A DNA stretch of 64,000 nucleotides, taken from Pelosinus fermentans JBW45 (lineage in GTDB: Bacteria; Bacillota; Negativicutes; DSM-13327). This document shows, piece by piece, positions 1 to 8,006 of this stretch. Below the pieces are notes generated by a model, which worked only from the letters and a program-made list of their open reading frames with translations, was not told the DNA's origin and did not search any database. Positions within the stretch are counted from its first letter, which is position 1, and each line of letters starts with the position of its first letter. A program made the translations under genes and the position numbers. The stretch spans positions 342,501 to 406,500 of the forward strand of contig NZ_CP010978.1 in the NCBI RefSeq assembly GCF_000271665.2, written 5' to 3'.

Positions 1-521
1 ATCTGGTGAATGATTTTAAAAAATACTATGAAGATCATAACCAACCTATTTACGAAAATCCATCCCCAGGGAATAAAAAAGGCGGAATTACCACTCTGGA
101 AGAAAAATCCCTAGGTTGTACGCAAAAAGGCGGCCGGAGTCAAGTTGTTGATGTTTTAGGATACGGTGATGTGGTAAAAAATAAAGGTCTTACTCTGCTT
201 AGTGCTCCGGGCAATGATATCGTAGCTGCAACCGCATTGGCAGCTTCTGGTTGTCAGATTATCTTATTTACCACTGGCAGGGGAACGCCCCTTGGCACTG
301 CTGTGCCAACTATGAAAATTGCAACCAATAGTGATATCTTTACCCGCAAATCCAATTGGATGGATTTTGATGCCGGTGTATTGCTAGAAGGGCAATCGAT
401 GGAAGATACTGCGGAAAAATTATTGCAGCAGGTGATTGACGTAGCTTCTGGATCTTTAACAAAGTCTGAGAAAATGGGATTCCGTGATATTGCGATCTTT
501 AAAAATGGCGTTACGCTATAA
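1..521 (+). CDS. uxaA: Altronate dehydratase (UxaA family), C-terminal part, truncated by window edge
   Basis: The reading frame is open from the left edge (codons from base 3) to a TAA at 519-521, giving about 172 residues of a longer protein. Visible signatures are those of the altronate/galactarate dehydratase C-terminal domain: SPGNKKGGITTLEEKSLG near the start of the visible part and GRGTPLG around residue 97. The enzyme dehydrates D-altronate to 2-keto-3-deoxygluconate in the cytoplasm. Glucuronate isomerase follows after 31 bp in the same direction, so the two genes form the end of a hexuronate catabolic operon. Whether the substrate is altronate or galactarate cannot be settled from this fragment; the UxaC neighbour favours altronate. 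The internal GTG at base 6 is unlikely to be a real start. Confidence 0.88.
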   Translation, partial: LVNDFKKYYEDHNQPIYENPSPGNKKGGITTLEEKSLGCTQKGGRSQVVDVLGYGDVVKNKGLTLLSAPGNDIVAATALAASGCQIILFTTGRGTPLGTAVPTMKIATNSDIFTRKSNWMDFDAGVLLEGQSMEDTAEKLLQQVIDVASGSLTKSEKMGFRDIAIFKNGVTL

Positions 522-552
522 AAAATAAAAAAGTAAGAAGGGAGCCTTTATT

Positions 553-1962
553 ATGAAACCATTTATGGGAGAAAACTTTCTGCTAGAAAATGATTCAGCA
601 GTCAAACTTTATCACGAATATGCAAAAGGGATGCCGATTATCGATTATCATTGTCATTTAGATGCAAAAGATATTTTTGAGAATAAACGCTTTAAAAACA
701 TTACTGAAGTTTGGTTGTATGGCGATCATTACAAATGGCGAGCCATGCGCAGTGACGGTACGGATGAAGAAAGCATTACAGGCAGTGCAACAGATTATGA
801 AAAGTTCTTGGCGTGGGCGAAAACCTTAGAAAAATGTATTGGTAATCCTCTTTATCACTGGACGCATCTAGAACTTCAACGCTATTTTGGAATTTATGAA
901 CCTTTAACAGTCAAGACTGCTCATGATATATGGGAAAAAGCCAATGCCCTATTAGCTCTTGATGAATATAGTGCCCAGGGAATGATTGAAAAGTCCAATG
1001 TAAAGTGTGTTTGTACAACGGATGATCCAGGAGATTCTTTAGAATATCATCAAAAAATTCGCGAAGACGCTAGCATTAAAGTTAAGGTATTTCCTACTTT
1101 CCGTCCAGATAAAGGCATGGAATTAAATGCTTCTGGCTTTACCCAATGGATCGAGAGAGTTGGTTTGGCGGCAGGAATAACAATTACTAATTACAATGAA
1201 TTTTTACAAGCTCTTGCTAAGCGGATTGAATTCTTCCATGAAATGGGCTGCCGCGCAGCTGATCATGCTTTAGAAAAAGTTCCTTATCTAGAAAGTTCAC
1301 AAGAGGTTTTAGAAGCAATATTTGCTGACGCCTTGCAGGGGAAAGTGATTGGCGATGCTGATCTAGAACGTTATAAGACAGCTGTATTACAATTTTGTGG
1401 AAGAAAGTATGCAAACTTAGGTTGGGCGATGCAGCTTCACATTGGGGCACTACGGAATAATAATACGAAGATGTTCAAAAAAATGGGCCCAGATACTGGA
1501 TTTGACTCGATTCATGATCATCAAGTAGCCTTTTGTTTGTCAAGATTATTAGATTCTTTAGAAATAGAAGGGTGCCTGCCAAGAGTTATTTTATACACCC
1601 TCAATCCAAAAGATAATGGGGTTTTAGGAACTATGCTTGGTAATTTCCAAGCTGGGGGTATCCCAGGGAAAATGCAATTTGGTACAGCTTGGTGGTTTAT
1701 TGACAATAAAACAGGCATGATTGAACAGATGATTTCTCTAAGCAATTTAGGCCTATTAAGTCGTTTTGTTGGCATGGTTACGGATTCTAGAAGTTTCTTG
1801 TCCTATACACGTCATGAATATTTTAGAAGAATTCTCTGTAATTTATTGGGGACATGGATTGAAAATGGAGAAGTAGCTGCTGATTTTGACATGGTTGGCG
1901 AAATTGTGAAAGACATTTCCTTTAACAATGCAAAAGCATATTTTGGTTTTTCATTAGAATAA
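553..1962 (+). CDS. uxaC: Glucuronate (uronate) isomerase UxaC
   Basis: A 469-residue protein of normal length for UxaC. It interconverts D-glucuronate/D-fructuronate and D-galacturonate/D-tagaturonate, the entry step of hexuronate breakdown. It is an amidohydrolase-fold enzyme; the metal-binding DYHCHL motif (His33 and His35) lies at the N-terminus, and HIGALRNNN and TAWWF segments typical of the family occur further on. The ATG at 553 is preceded by a GAAGGGAG ribosome binding site at about 538-545. It follows the altronate dehydratase gene by 31 bp, so the two are co-transcribed, and a hairpin at 1992-2031 separates it from the ROK regulator. Nothing looks damaged. Confidence 0.95.
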   Translation: MKPFMGENFLLENDSAVKLYHEYAKGMPIIDYHCHLDAKDIFENKRFKNITEVWLYGDHYKWRAMRSDGTDEESITGSATDYEKFLAWAKTLEKCIGNPLYHWTHLELQRYFGIYEPLTVKTAHDIWEKANALLALDEYSAQGMIEKSNVKCVCTTDDPGDSLEYHQKIREDASIKVKVFPTFRPDKGMELNASGFTQWIERVGLAAGITITNYNEFLQALAKRIEFFHEMGCRAADHALEKVPYLESSQEVLEAIFADALQGKVIGDADLERYKTAVLQFCGRKYANLGWAMQLHIGALRNNNTKMFKKMGPDTGFDSIHDHQVAFCLSRLLDSLEIEGCLPRVILYTLNPKDNGVLGTMLGNFQAGGIPGKMQFGTAWWFIDNKTGMIEQMISLSNLGLLSRFVGMVTDSRSFLSYTRHEYFRRILCNLLGTWIENGEVAADFDMVGEIVKDISFNNAKAYFGFSLE

Positions 1963-1991
1963 TAGAGAAAAAATAGACACCAAGTTAAGAA

Positions 1992-2031
1992 AAATGGCAT
2001 CTCTGCTGGTAAATCAGAAGAGATGCCATTT
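1992..2031 (+). terminator. Hairpin terminator after uxaC
   Basis: A perfect 13-bp inverted repeat, AAATGGCATCTCT at 1992-2004 and its complement at 2019-2031, with a 14-nt loop. It lies 30 bp after the uxaC stop. The run of T after the stem is short, so termination may be partial. Confidence 0.65.
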
Positions 2032-2093
2032 CACTTCCAAGGAAAAATTTGAAGCCAAAAAAATCTGCAGGAATTCCGCTTTATATAGAGAAT

Positions 2094-2119
2094 GTTAACA
2101 AACGGATAATTAATTAACA
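2094..2119. promoter_or_regulatory. Possible ROK operator / promoter region
   Basis: Upstream of the ROK gene, GTTAA at 2094 and TTAAC at about 2115 form an interrupted inverted repeat in a very AT-rich stretch. This fits an autoregulatory operator but is weak on its own. Confidence 0.3.
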
Positions 2120-2158
2120 TAATAAAGTTTTTTTCTTAAATGGAAGTAAGGTGAAAAA

Positions 2159-3421
2159 ATGGTAAAAAAACCTGGTAATAGTAAATATGTTAAAAATTTA
2201 AATAGAATGACTGTTCTTAATATCATCAAAGAAAATGAATTGGTATCTCGCCAGCAATTAGCTCAATTAACAGGCCTAACGCCACCCGCCATAACTGGTA
2301 TTATTCGAGAATTACTAGAGATGGGATTTGTCATGGAAGTGGGGCTTGGAACCTCCCAAGGTGGACGAAAGCCCATGAAGCTTAAATTTAATGCTAAAGC
2401 TGGTTATGTCATTGGAGTTGAGATCACAAGTCATGAAACGGTGCTTGTGATCGCTGATTTGGAGAATGCTCCCATTCATAGTATAACCCTGGATCTTAAT
2501 ATGACGGAACCGGATATTGGCATTCCTCAATTGATAGAGGCCCTAGGGCAAGTCCTTTATAGTGAAGAAAACCGAAACAAGAATTTTTTGGGCATCGGAA
2601 TTGCTTTCCCTGGACTTTTAAGTGCTAGAGAAGGGATCGTGAAGCGTTCCATCAACTTAGGGCCTAATTGGCGTCAGTTTCCTTTGAAGGAAACATTGAA
2701 AAATGAAATGAAATTGCCCATATTTATTGAAAGCAACGCCAAATCTTCGGCCTTGGCGGAATGGTGGTTTGGTGGTGGTATCAACTTTAGAAACCTAGTC
2801 TACGTCAATCTAGGTGAAGGGATTAGTGCTGGTGTTATTAGTGCTGATCGAGTGATACAAGGTGCTCAAGGGCATGCTGGAGAGATTGGACATAGTTTCA
2901 TGATGGAAAATGGTCCTTTATGTAATTGTGGGAATCGAGGTTGCTTAGAAGCCATCTGTGGCATTCCAGCATTACTACGCAAAGCAAATGATGAATTAGC
3001 AATGATAAACCCTCAAGATCCTCTAAAAATAGTTTGGGAACAGAATGGAAAAATTGGCATTGAAGATATTTTGAAATCGGCAAAGAGTGAAGGGTCTTAC
3101 TCATGGGAACTCTTGCAACAAGTGGGGAAATACGTAGGTTTGGCCATCGCCAATGTCGTTAATATGTATAATCCAGAAGCAATTTTTATTGGTGGTAAAT
3201 TAGGGGCAGTGGCAGAAACTTTCATTAATCCTATTAAAGATATGGTAAACAATCATTCTTTTCCTGAGGTTGCGAAGTCAGTGCAGATCAAAATCTCAGA
3301 TCTTGGCGTACATTCTGGAGTAATTGGCTCTTGTGCCTTGGCTTTGCGTGAACTGCTGCATTATGATTCCACAGTTTTAGAAGATTATCAGTTGATGCTA
3401 AAAGAAAATCCTCGAAAATAG
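2159..3421 (+). CDS. ROK family transcriptional repressor (XylR/NagC type)
   Basis: 420 residues. An N-terminal winged helix-turn-helix (about residues 15-75, LAQLTGLTPPAITGIIREL) is fused to a ROK sugar-kinase-like domain. The ROK zinc site CNCGNRGCLE is intact near residue 255, after GHAGEIGH. Such proteins repress sugar catabolic genes and release DNA on binding a sugar or sugar phosphate. Lying just after uxaA-uxaC, it is the obvious candidate regulator of the hexuronate operon (inference). The kinase-like ATP site was not checked in detail, so residual kinase activity cannot be excluded. Start supported by TAAGGTG seven bases before the ATG. Confidence 0.9.
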   Translation: MVKKPGNSKYVKNLNRMTVLNIIKENELVSRQQLAQLTGLTPPAITGIIRELLEMGFVMEVGLGTSQGGRKPMKLKFNAKAGYVIGVEITSHETVLVIADLENAPIHSITLDLNMTEPDIGIPQLIEALGQVLYSEENRNKNFLGIGIAFPGLLSAREGIVKRSINLGPNWRQFPLKETLKNEMKLPIFIESNAKSSALAEWWFGGGINFRNLVYVNLGEGISAGVISADRVIQGAQGHAGEIGHSFMMENGPLCNCGNRGCLEAICGIPALLRKANDELAMINPQDPLKIVWEQNGKIGIEDILKSAKSEGSYSWELLQQVGKYVGLAIANVVNMYNPEAIFIGGKLGAVAETFINPIKDMVNNHSFPEVAKSVQIKISDLGVHSGVIGSCALALRELLHYDSTVLEDYQLMLKENPRK

Positions 3422-3442
3422 TTGACATAATAATTAGTGGAT

Positions 3443-3499
3443 GATCCGATAATTCAGCTGGCTAGAGAGTTTGACTACGAATCAAAAGGCCGTAGGTTC
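3443..3499 (+). pseudogene. Degenerate tRNA-Arg(ACG) remnant
   Basis: The segment reads like the 5' three quarters of a tRNA. It has T8-A9, a D-arm containing TTCAGCTGGCTAGAG, an anticodon arm with 5-bp stem TTTGA/TCAAA around the loop CTACGAA (anticodon ACG, arginine), a variable loop, and the T-arm start GTAGGTTC. The 3' half of the T-arm and the 3' acceptor strand are missing, and the D-stem carries an A-A mismatch. It cannot be a functional tRNA as it stands. Such remnants often mark an old integration site or a recombination end. Confidence 0.7.
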
Positions 3500-3594
3500 C
3501 AGGAAAGGTCTCTTTTCTTATTATCTATAACAAGAGGAGAAATCGAAAGACGATTTCCGCATAAAAGGTACGTGCTAAATAAGCAATAAGAAAA

Positions 3595-3622
3595 AGCTGG
3601 TTTTCAATTACGAAAACCAGCT
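3595..3622 (-). terminator. Terminator of the TrmO-like gene
   Basis: AGCTGGTTTTC at 3595-3605 pairs perfectly with its complement at 3612-3622. On the minus strand the stem is followed by TTTTTCTT, a standard intrinsic terminator 7 bp after the stop of the minus-strand gene. Confidence 0.85.
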
Positions 3623-3628
3623 AAACTT

Positions 3629-4105
3629 TTAAAAGTAAAATACAGTACTCCAATCAAAATTCCCTGATGCTTCTACACTTTTAGGCCAATTTGCGCACCA
3701 TTGTGGGACAATAGGATTTTCTACTCTGTCTAAGCTTGGTGTGTATGGCTTTATATCTAGTATAGGAGTTCCGTTTTCTGCATCAATAAAAGACAGGCCT
3801 ATAATCCCATTTTGAGTATCCAAATGAGTGATATATGCACAAGATTGTGCTATCGGATTCGGACGTTCTGGTGAACGCGTCGCAAAAGTACCTAATGTTT
3901 CAGGTGAATTTTTATAAGGACTGGTTTCAATAAGTTTTGAGCGAGAATCTATATTATCATTCTTATCAAACCACCAAATTACATTGACATAACCAAATCC
4001 TTCCAGGTTGGTTAGTGCAGGAATAAACTCTTTTTTTATCTCTAATTGTGCCCCTCTATCGCCTACACGCACTACTCCAATTGGTCTAATAACAAATTGT
4101 TCCAT
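3629..4105 (-). CDS. TrmO/TsaA-like tRNA (A37-N6) methyltransferase family protein
   Basis: 158 residues with the TsaA/TrmO (UPF0066) fold signatures: IRPIGVVR at the N-terminus, LEGFGYVNVIWWF, and the family hallmark TFATRSPERPNPI near residue 98. E. coli TrmO uses S-adenosylmethionine to methylate t6A37 in tRNA-Thr. This copy lacks the C-terminal extension of E. coli TrmO and is closer to the single-domain archaeal/clostridial versions, so the exact substrate is open. An AGGAG ribosome binding site lies 8 bases before the ATG at 4105. It stands alone, with its own terminator at 3595-3622. Confidence 0.8.
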   Translation of the reverse strand: MEQFVIRPIGVVRVGDRGAQLEIKKEFIPALTNLEGFGYVNVIWWFDKNDNIDSRSKLIETSPYKNSPETLGTFATRSPERPNPIAQSCAYITHLDTQNGIIGLSFIDAENGTPILDIKPYTPSLDRVENPIVPQWCANWPKSVEASGNFDWSTVFYF

Positions 4106-4214
4106 AAATAAAGCTCCTTTTCGTTTTATTTACGGCGCCGTTACATATAGTATATCAAGTGGATTTTACACTTCAAGCTTTTTTCACATATAGAACCAGA
4201 AGTTAACAAATGAT

Positions 4215-4369
4215 CTTTATTTCTCGGCATCATCTTTGTTATTATTAAATAGTTTCATAGCTGGTTGTAAATTTAATGGTCTGGAGGAGAGCATTGTCTC
4301 AGACCAAACGAAAATACCTTCCACGTAAATTTTAAAAGCCACATTGTAGCTACTGGTATGGGACCATAC
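4215..4369 (-). pseudogene. Decayed, internally deleted copy of the CBO0543-like membrane protein gene
   Basis: This 155-bp stretch matches two separated blocks of the gene at 16887-17348. It shares the 3' end (the region of the stop codon at 16887) through CCTTCC at 16992, then jumps to ACGTAAATTTTAAAAGCC at 17174 and continues to ACCATAC near 17220. An internal 181 bp is missing, which also breaks the frame. Several point differences show that the copy is not recent. It is not translated into a meaningful protein. Confidence 0.8.
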
Positions 4370-4411
4370 TAGTTAAAAGCCACCTGACCCGTTTGGAAAG
4401 GAGAGTAAATA

Positions 4412-5011
4412 ATGAGTAAGCAATGCATGAACTATATAGAAAAAGCTGTGGAGTTGCAGAAACAGGCAAATAAGGTAATTGAAGATCTTCAGATTAAGGG
4501 GCGATGGGAATTAGTAGGGAATACAATCTTGGTCGGCTCGGCAAATTTTGGACTAATGACAACTCCTAATCTGGATTTTGAAATTTATGTGAAAGAACCT
4601 GATGTTCGCATAGGGTTTGATACGGTACGGGAATTGGCAGTTATTCCAGGAGTGAAACAAATTCAATTCCTTAACTTTATGGAAACTTCTGATCCAGGGT
4701 TTTATTGGCGTATTGATTATCAAGATCAACAGGGTATCATGTGGGATATTGACAATTGGCTTGTGCCTTTCAGCCATCCTCATGCTGGAATGGCCGAGAG
4801 GTTTGCTAAAGCAATGAAACAGGCATTGACTGATGAAACTAGACAGATAATTTTAGAGATAAAATCCCAAATGACACTAGAAAATAAGTGCCGAGGGATA
4901 GATGTGTATAAGGCAGTTCTTAGTGGCGGAGTGCGTGATAGAGAGCAATTTATCAAATGGATAGCAAAATATCCTCCGATTGAAATGGAAACATGGCAAC
5001 CATCTATTTGA
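4412..5011 (+). CDS. Nucleotidyltransferase-like protein of unknown role
   Basis: 199 residues, start set by GGAAAGGAGAG eight bases upstream of the ATG. The segment LVGSANFGLMTTPNLDFEIY (about residues 41-60) resembles the GS-x(n)-D-x-E core of polymerase-beta-type nucleotidyltransferases, and a second acidic cluster, IMWDIDNWLV, follows near residue 113. No signal peptide or membrane segment is seen. Monocistronic between a decayed gene copy and a strong terminator at 5156-5188. The family assignment is motif-based; no substrate can be named. Confidence 0.55.
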   Translation: MSKQCMNYIEKAVELQKQANKVIEDLQIKGRWELVGNTILVGSANFGLMTTPNLDFEIYVKEPDVRIGFDTVRELAVIPGVKQIQFLNFMETSDPGFYWRIDYQDQQGIMWDIDNWLVPFSHPHAGMAERFAKAMKQALTDETRQIILEIKSQMTLENKCRGIDVYKAVLSGGVRDREQFIKWIAKYPPIEMETWQPSI

Positions 5012-5155
5012 TAGTTGTGATCCTTGGGGATAGCTTTAACGCTTTGGATAGACATTGGTCAAATTATTATTGACTAGTGTCTATTTTATGTTTGTGGCAT
5101 GTTAACGTTCACTCTATATGGTTGCAGCAACAGCCATATTCAACGGAGCAAAAAA

Positions 5156-5188
5156 AGCCTCAACCTTTTCAAAATGAGGGTTGAGGCT
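5156..5188. terminator. Bidirectional terminator between convergent genes
   Basis: AGCCTCAACC at 5156-5165 pairs with GGTTGAGGCT at 5179-5188. It is flanked by an A run on one side and CTTTTT on the other, so it can end both the plus-strand gene at 4412-5011 and the minus-strand XRE-cupin gene. Confidence 0.9.
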
Positions 5189-5227
5189 CTTTTTCATCCT
5201 TTGCACTATGAATTTTGTCAATTTGGC

Positions 5228-5776
5228 TCAAGAATAATAGATGATAGTTTGAAACTTCACTATTTTATCTGAAGGGTTTCTATACGTATGTGTTTGGTCA
5301 GCCTTGAAACGAATTGCGTCACCTGCTGCCAGTGTATAGGTCTCCGTTTCCATGGTTACCTCAAGATTTCCTTCAAAGGACAATACGTATTCCTCTGATC
5401 CCCCCACATGACCGGCAGCTTCATGTACGGAATGTGGTGGCATGGTAACCGAAAATATTTCAAATCCCTTATCGTTGTCAAAAGAGAACAACGGAACTAA
5501 GGTCATTCCGTCAGTATCTATTATTGGAGTAATATCGTTTAGCCGTACCAATTCAGTAGCAGGTTGATTTGTATCAATAAGTTTACCAAAGGATACGCGA
5601 AGTCCGGAAGCAATCTTCCATAAGGTATTAACAGTCGGATTTGATTCTCCTCGCTCGATTTGTCCAATCATTGCCTTGCTGATTCCCGAAAGTTCGGATA
5701 GTTTATCAAGACTAAGTCTCTTTTTACGGCGAAGCTTAGCAAGATTTTCTCCTATTATCGGCGTCAAATCATACAT
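5228..5776 (-). CDS. XRE-family regulator with C-terminal cupin sensor domain
   Basis: 182 residues. The N-terminal Cro/CI helix-turn-helix spans about residues 8-62 (LAKLRRKKRLSLDKLSEL then IERGESNPTVNTLWKIA), and a small cupin domain occupies about 105-180 (SVHEAAGHVGGSEEYVLSFEG). This architecture is common in regulators of amino acid and polyamine metabolism. The gene is divergent from the ATC hydrolase/cysteine desulfidase operon, and a large palindrome lies between them (5832-5876). The natural prediction is control of that operon, and of itself, in response to a small ligand bound by the cupin. The ligand is unknown. Confidence 0.88.
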   Translation of the reverse strand: MYDLTPIIGENLAKLRRKKRLSLDKLSELSGISKAMIGQIERGESNPTVNTLWKIASGLRVSFGKLIDTNQPATELVRLNDITPIIDTDGMTLVPLFSFDNDKGFEIFSVTMPPHSVHEAAGHVGGSEEYVLSFEGNLEVTMETETYTLAAGDAIRFKADQTHTYRNPSDKIVKFQTIIYYS

Positions 5777-5831
5777 AATATAATCCCTCTCTCTTGTGCG
5801 TTATTGTATACAAAAATATGTTATTGCATAT

Positions 5832-5876
5832 TTTTGTATGTTATAATATACTTTAATTATATTATAACATACAAAA
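5832..5876. promoter_or_regulatory. Perfect 19-bp-arm palindrome, probable XRE-cupin operator
   Basis: The left arm at 5832-5850 (TTTTGTATGTTATAATATA) and its exact complement at 5858-5876 are separated by 7 bp. A third related half (TATACAAAAATATG) lies just to the left, near 5808-5822. The palindrome sits in the divergent promoter region between the regulator (start 5776) and the operon starting at 5982 and contains TATAAT-like hexamers on both strands. Binding there would block both promoters. Confidence 0.75.
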
Positions 5877-5981
5877 TTGAAAGTGAAAATAGGGGGGGTG
5901 TCAGGTTTAAATGAGCTAGATTTAAGTTAAGTGATTTCGTTACATATTATCTAAAATTAAGGAGAAAAGGAGAAAAAGAAT

Positions 5982-6482
5982 ATGATTGATAACAAAATTA
6001 GTATCAAAGGTGACCCCGTAGTAGACATTCAGAGAGGTGCAATGGGACATCGTGCAACCTGGACTGGTTTAACATACACGAAGGCCAGAGAAGCAGGAAA
6101 GGCAGAAGAAGCAGAAATATTCATCCGTGAAGCAATCTCAGAAACTGGTATGGTTCAGGGTGCCGAAATCAAATCCAAATGCCAGGAACCGGAAAACGTT
6201 TCCTGTTTTGCAGAGACTTTCCTAACTCCGAATGTCGTCAAGACTTTTGAACTCGAATTTAAGACAAAAACTAAGGACAGAGTGGATGTGGAATTTCATC
6301 ACTGTCCACTGTTGAAAGCATGGCAGGATTTAGGCTTTGATGATGCAACTTGCGAGAAATTATGCGACATGGCTATGGACGGTGATAGAAGTATTGCTAA
6401 GACCATGGGATTCAGATTCCATTTGGGAGATACCATTGCCAAAGGATGCAAGACTTGTCAGGTATCGTTTTTTAAAGGTTAG
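5982..6482 (+). CDS. L-2-amino-thiazoline-4-carboxylate (ATC) hydrolase family protein
   Basis: 166 residues resembling the ATC hydrolase-like family. Conserved-looking positions include FHHCPLLKAWQDLG, a Cys-rich stretch ATCEKLCDMAMDGDR and the C-terminal CKTCQ. Characterised members open the thiazoline ring of ATC to N-carbamoyl-L-cysteine, a route to L-cysteine; many relatives are uncharacterised. The AGGAGAAAAGGAGAAAAAG region gives a good ribosome binding site. It is followed after 31 bp by the cysteine desulfidase gene, so the pair could act in series on cysteine-type substrates (inference). Co-regulation by the divergent XRE-cupin protein is likely. Confidence 0.72.
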   Translation: MIDNKISIKGDPVVDIQRGAMGHRATWTGLTYTKAREAGKAEEAEIFIREAISETGMVQGAEIKSKCQEPENVSCFAETFLTPNVVKTFELEFKTKTKDRVDVEFHHCPLLKAWQDLGFDDATCEKLCDMAMDGDRSIAKTMGFRFHLGDTIAKGCKTCQVSFFKG

Positions 6483-6513
6483 ATAATTAAGCAATGACTA
6501 AAGGAGCACGCTC

Positions 6514-7779
6514 ATGGATACGATTCAATATGATCATTATGTTAGGATATTAAAAGAAGAGTTGATTCCAGCTATGGGCTGTACGGAACCGATTGCCATT
6601 GCGTTTACAGCCGCGAAGGCAAGAGAGGTCCTTGGACAGATGCCTGAACGGATGGTTATCCGGTGCAGCGGCAATATAATTAAAAATGTTATGGGAGTTG
6701 TCGTACCTAATTCCGGTGGTCTGAAAGGCGTTGAAGTGGCAGGCATCTTAGGCGTTGTTGCAGGGAAGGCAGAACTGGAGCTTCAAGTCATCAGTCAGGT
6801 AAAACAGGAAGACATCGATAAGACCAAAATGTTATACAGCCAGGGAATCTGCAGCTGTGAGCTGGAAGAAGGAGAAGAAAATCTTTACATCCGCGCAGAA
6901 GTGACAGCCGGACAGGAAACGGCAGCTGTGGAAGTCAAAAGCAAGCACAATCACATTGCCAGAATTGAAAAAAATGGTGAGTTGGTATTTGAGCAGAATG
7001 ATATTGCAACGCAAAAGTCTGGGGATAGGTCAAAGCTCAATATCAGGGACATTCTCCAGTTTGCCAATGAAGTAAATTTGGATGATGTAAGAGAAATCAT
7101 TGGTAGACAGATTAAGTACAATTCCGCTATATCAGAAGAAGGCTTGACCAATAAATGGGGGGCCCAGGTGGGACTGACTTTCCTGAAACTTGGCGGTAAT
7201 GATGTGCGGATCAGGGCAAGAGCGGCAGCGGCGGCAGGCTCTGATGCGAGAATGAATGGTTGCGCCCTCCCTGTAGTCATCAACTCAGGAAGCGGAAACC
7301 AGGGGATCACCTGTACTATGCCAGTTGTCGTTTATGCTGAAGATATGGGAGCAGATGTGGATACCCTTTATAGAGCTCTTGTTCTGACAAACCTTTTGTC
7401 CCTTCATCAGAAACGTTATATTGGAAACCTGTCTGCTTACTGTGGAGCCGTATCAGCCGGTGCATCTGCAGCTTGCGGCATTGCTTATCTGAATGGTGCT
7501 GATTATGATGTCATTGGAAAGACTATCATTAATGCTCTAGGGAATGTGGGCGGCATTGTGTGCGATGGAGCCAAGGCATCGTGTGCGGCAAAAATATCCA
7601 GCGCAGTAGACGCGGGCATCATGGGCTATGAAATGGCAAAAAGCAATCTGGTCTTTCCATTCGGAGAAGGACTTGTGGAGAAAGATTATGAACATACAAT
7701 CCAGAATATCGGTCGTATGGGCCGCTGTGGGATGAAATCCACTGATGTAGAAATCCTTAATATTATGATAGGAAAGTAA
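6514..7779 (+). CDS. cyuA: L-cysteine desulfidase (CyuA/YhaM, UPF0597)
   Basis: 421 residues, full length for the family. It contains the N-terminal PAMGCTEPIAIA motif (Cys23) and the C-terminal cysteines in SAYCGAVSAG and VCDGAKASCAAK that in characterised L-cysteine desulfidases hold a 4Fe-4S cluster. Glycine-rich NSGSGNQG is also typical. The enzyme splits L-cysteine to pyruvate, ammonia and sulfide in the anaerobic cytoplasm. Start set by TAAAGGAGCACGCTC before the ATG. Second gene of the operon behind the ATC hydrolase. Cysteine desulfidase also serves as a detoxifying or energy-yielding route in anaerobes; which applies here is not visible. Confidence 0.88.
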   Translation: MDTIQYDHYVRILKEELIPAMGCTEPIAIAFTAAKAREVLGQMPERMVIRCSGNIIKNVMGVVVPNSGGLKGVEVAGILGVVAGKAELELQVISQVKQEDIDKTKMLYSQGICSCELEEGEENLYIRAEVTAGQETAAVEVKSKHNHIARIEKNGELVFEQNDIATQKSGDRSKLNIRDILQFANEVNLDDVREIIGRQIKYNSAISEEGLTNKWGAQVGLTFLKLGGNDVRIRARAAAAAGSDARMNGCALPVVINSGSGNQGITCTMPVVVYAEDMGADVDTLYRALVLTNLLSLHQKRYIGNLSAYCGAVSAGASAACGIAYLNGADYDVIGKTIINALGNVGGIVCDGAKASCAAKISSAVDAGIMGYEMAKSNLVFPFGEGLVEKDYEHTIQNIGRMGRCGMKSTDVEILNIMIGK

Positions 7780-7813
7780 CTTCCAGATCATGAAACGAGG
7801 CTGTCTCAGAAAT

Positions 7814-7827
7814 ATAACATATGTTAT
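7814..7827. promoter_or_regulatory. Palindrome ATAACATATGTTAT, related to the XRE-cupin operator
   Basis: A 14-bp perfect palindrome between cyuA and the MFS gene. Its half-site ATAACATA also occurs in the large palindrome at 5832-5876. It could bring the MFS gene under the same regulator (inference). Confidence 0.4.
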
Positions 7828-8006
7828 GGAAAATGAACGTAGATGGGAGTTCAATGACAGGCAGTTGGTTTGGATTTAAACGGTGATTGATTAATTTTTG
7901 AGTAATAGTCAACGTTGTCTAGGGATACGTACTTAATTTAAGGGGATTTTGGTATTTGAATAGTTAACGTAACTAAACCAATGCAATTAATAGGAGGAAG
8001 GATCAT

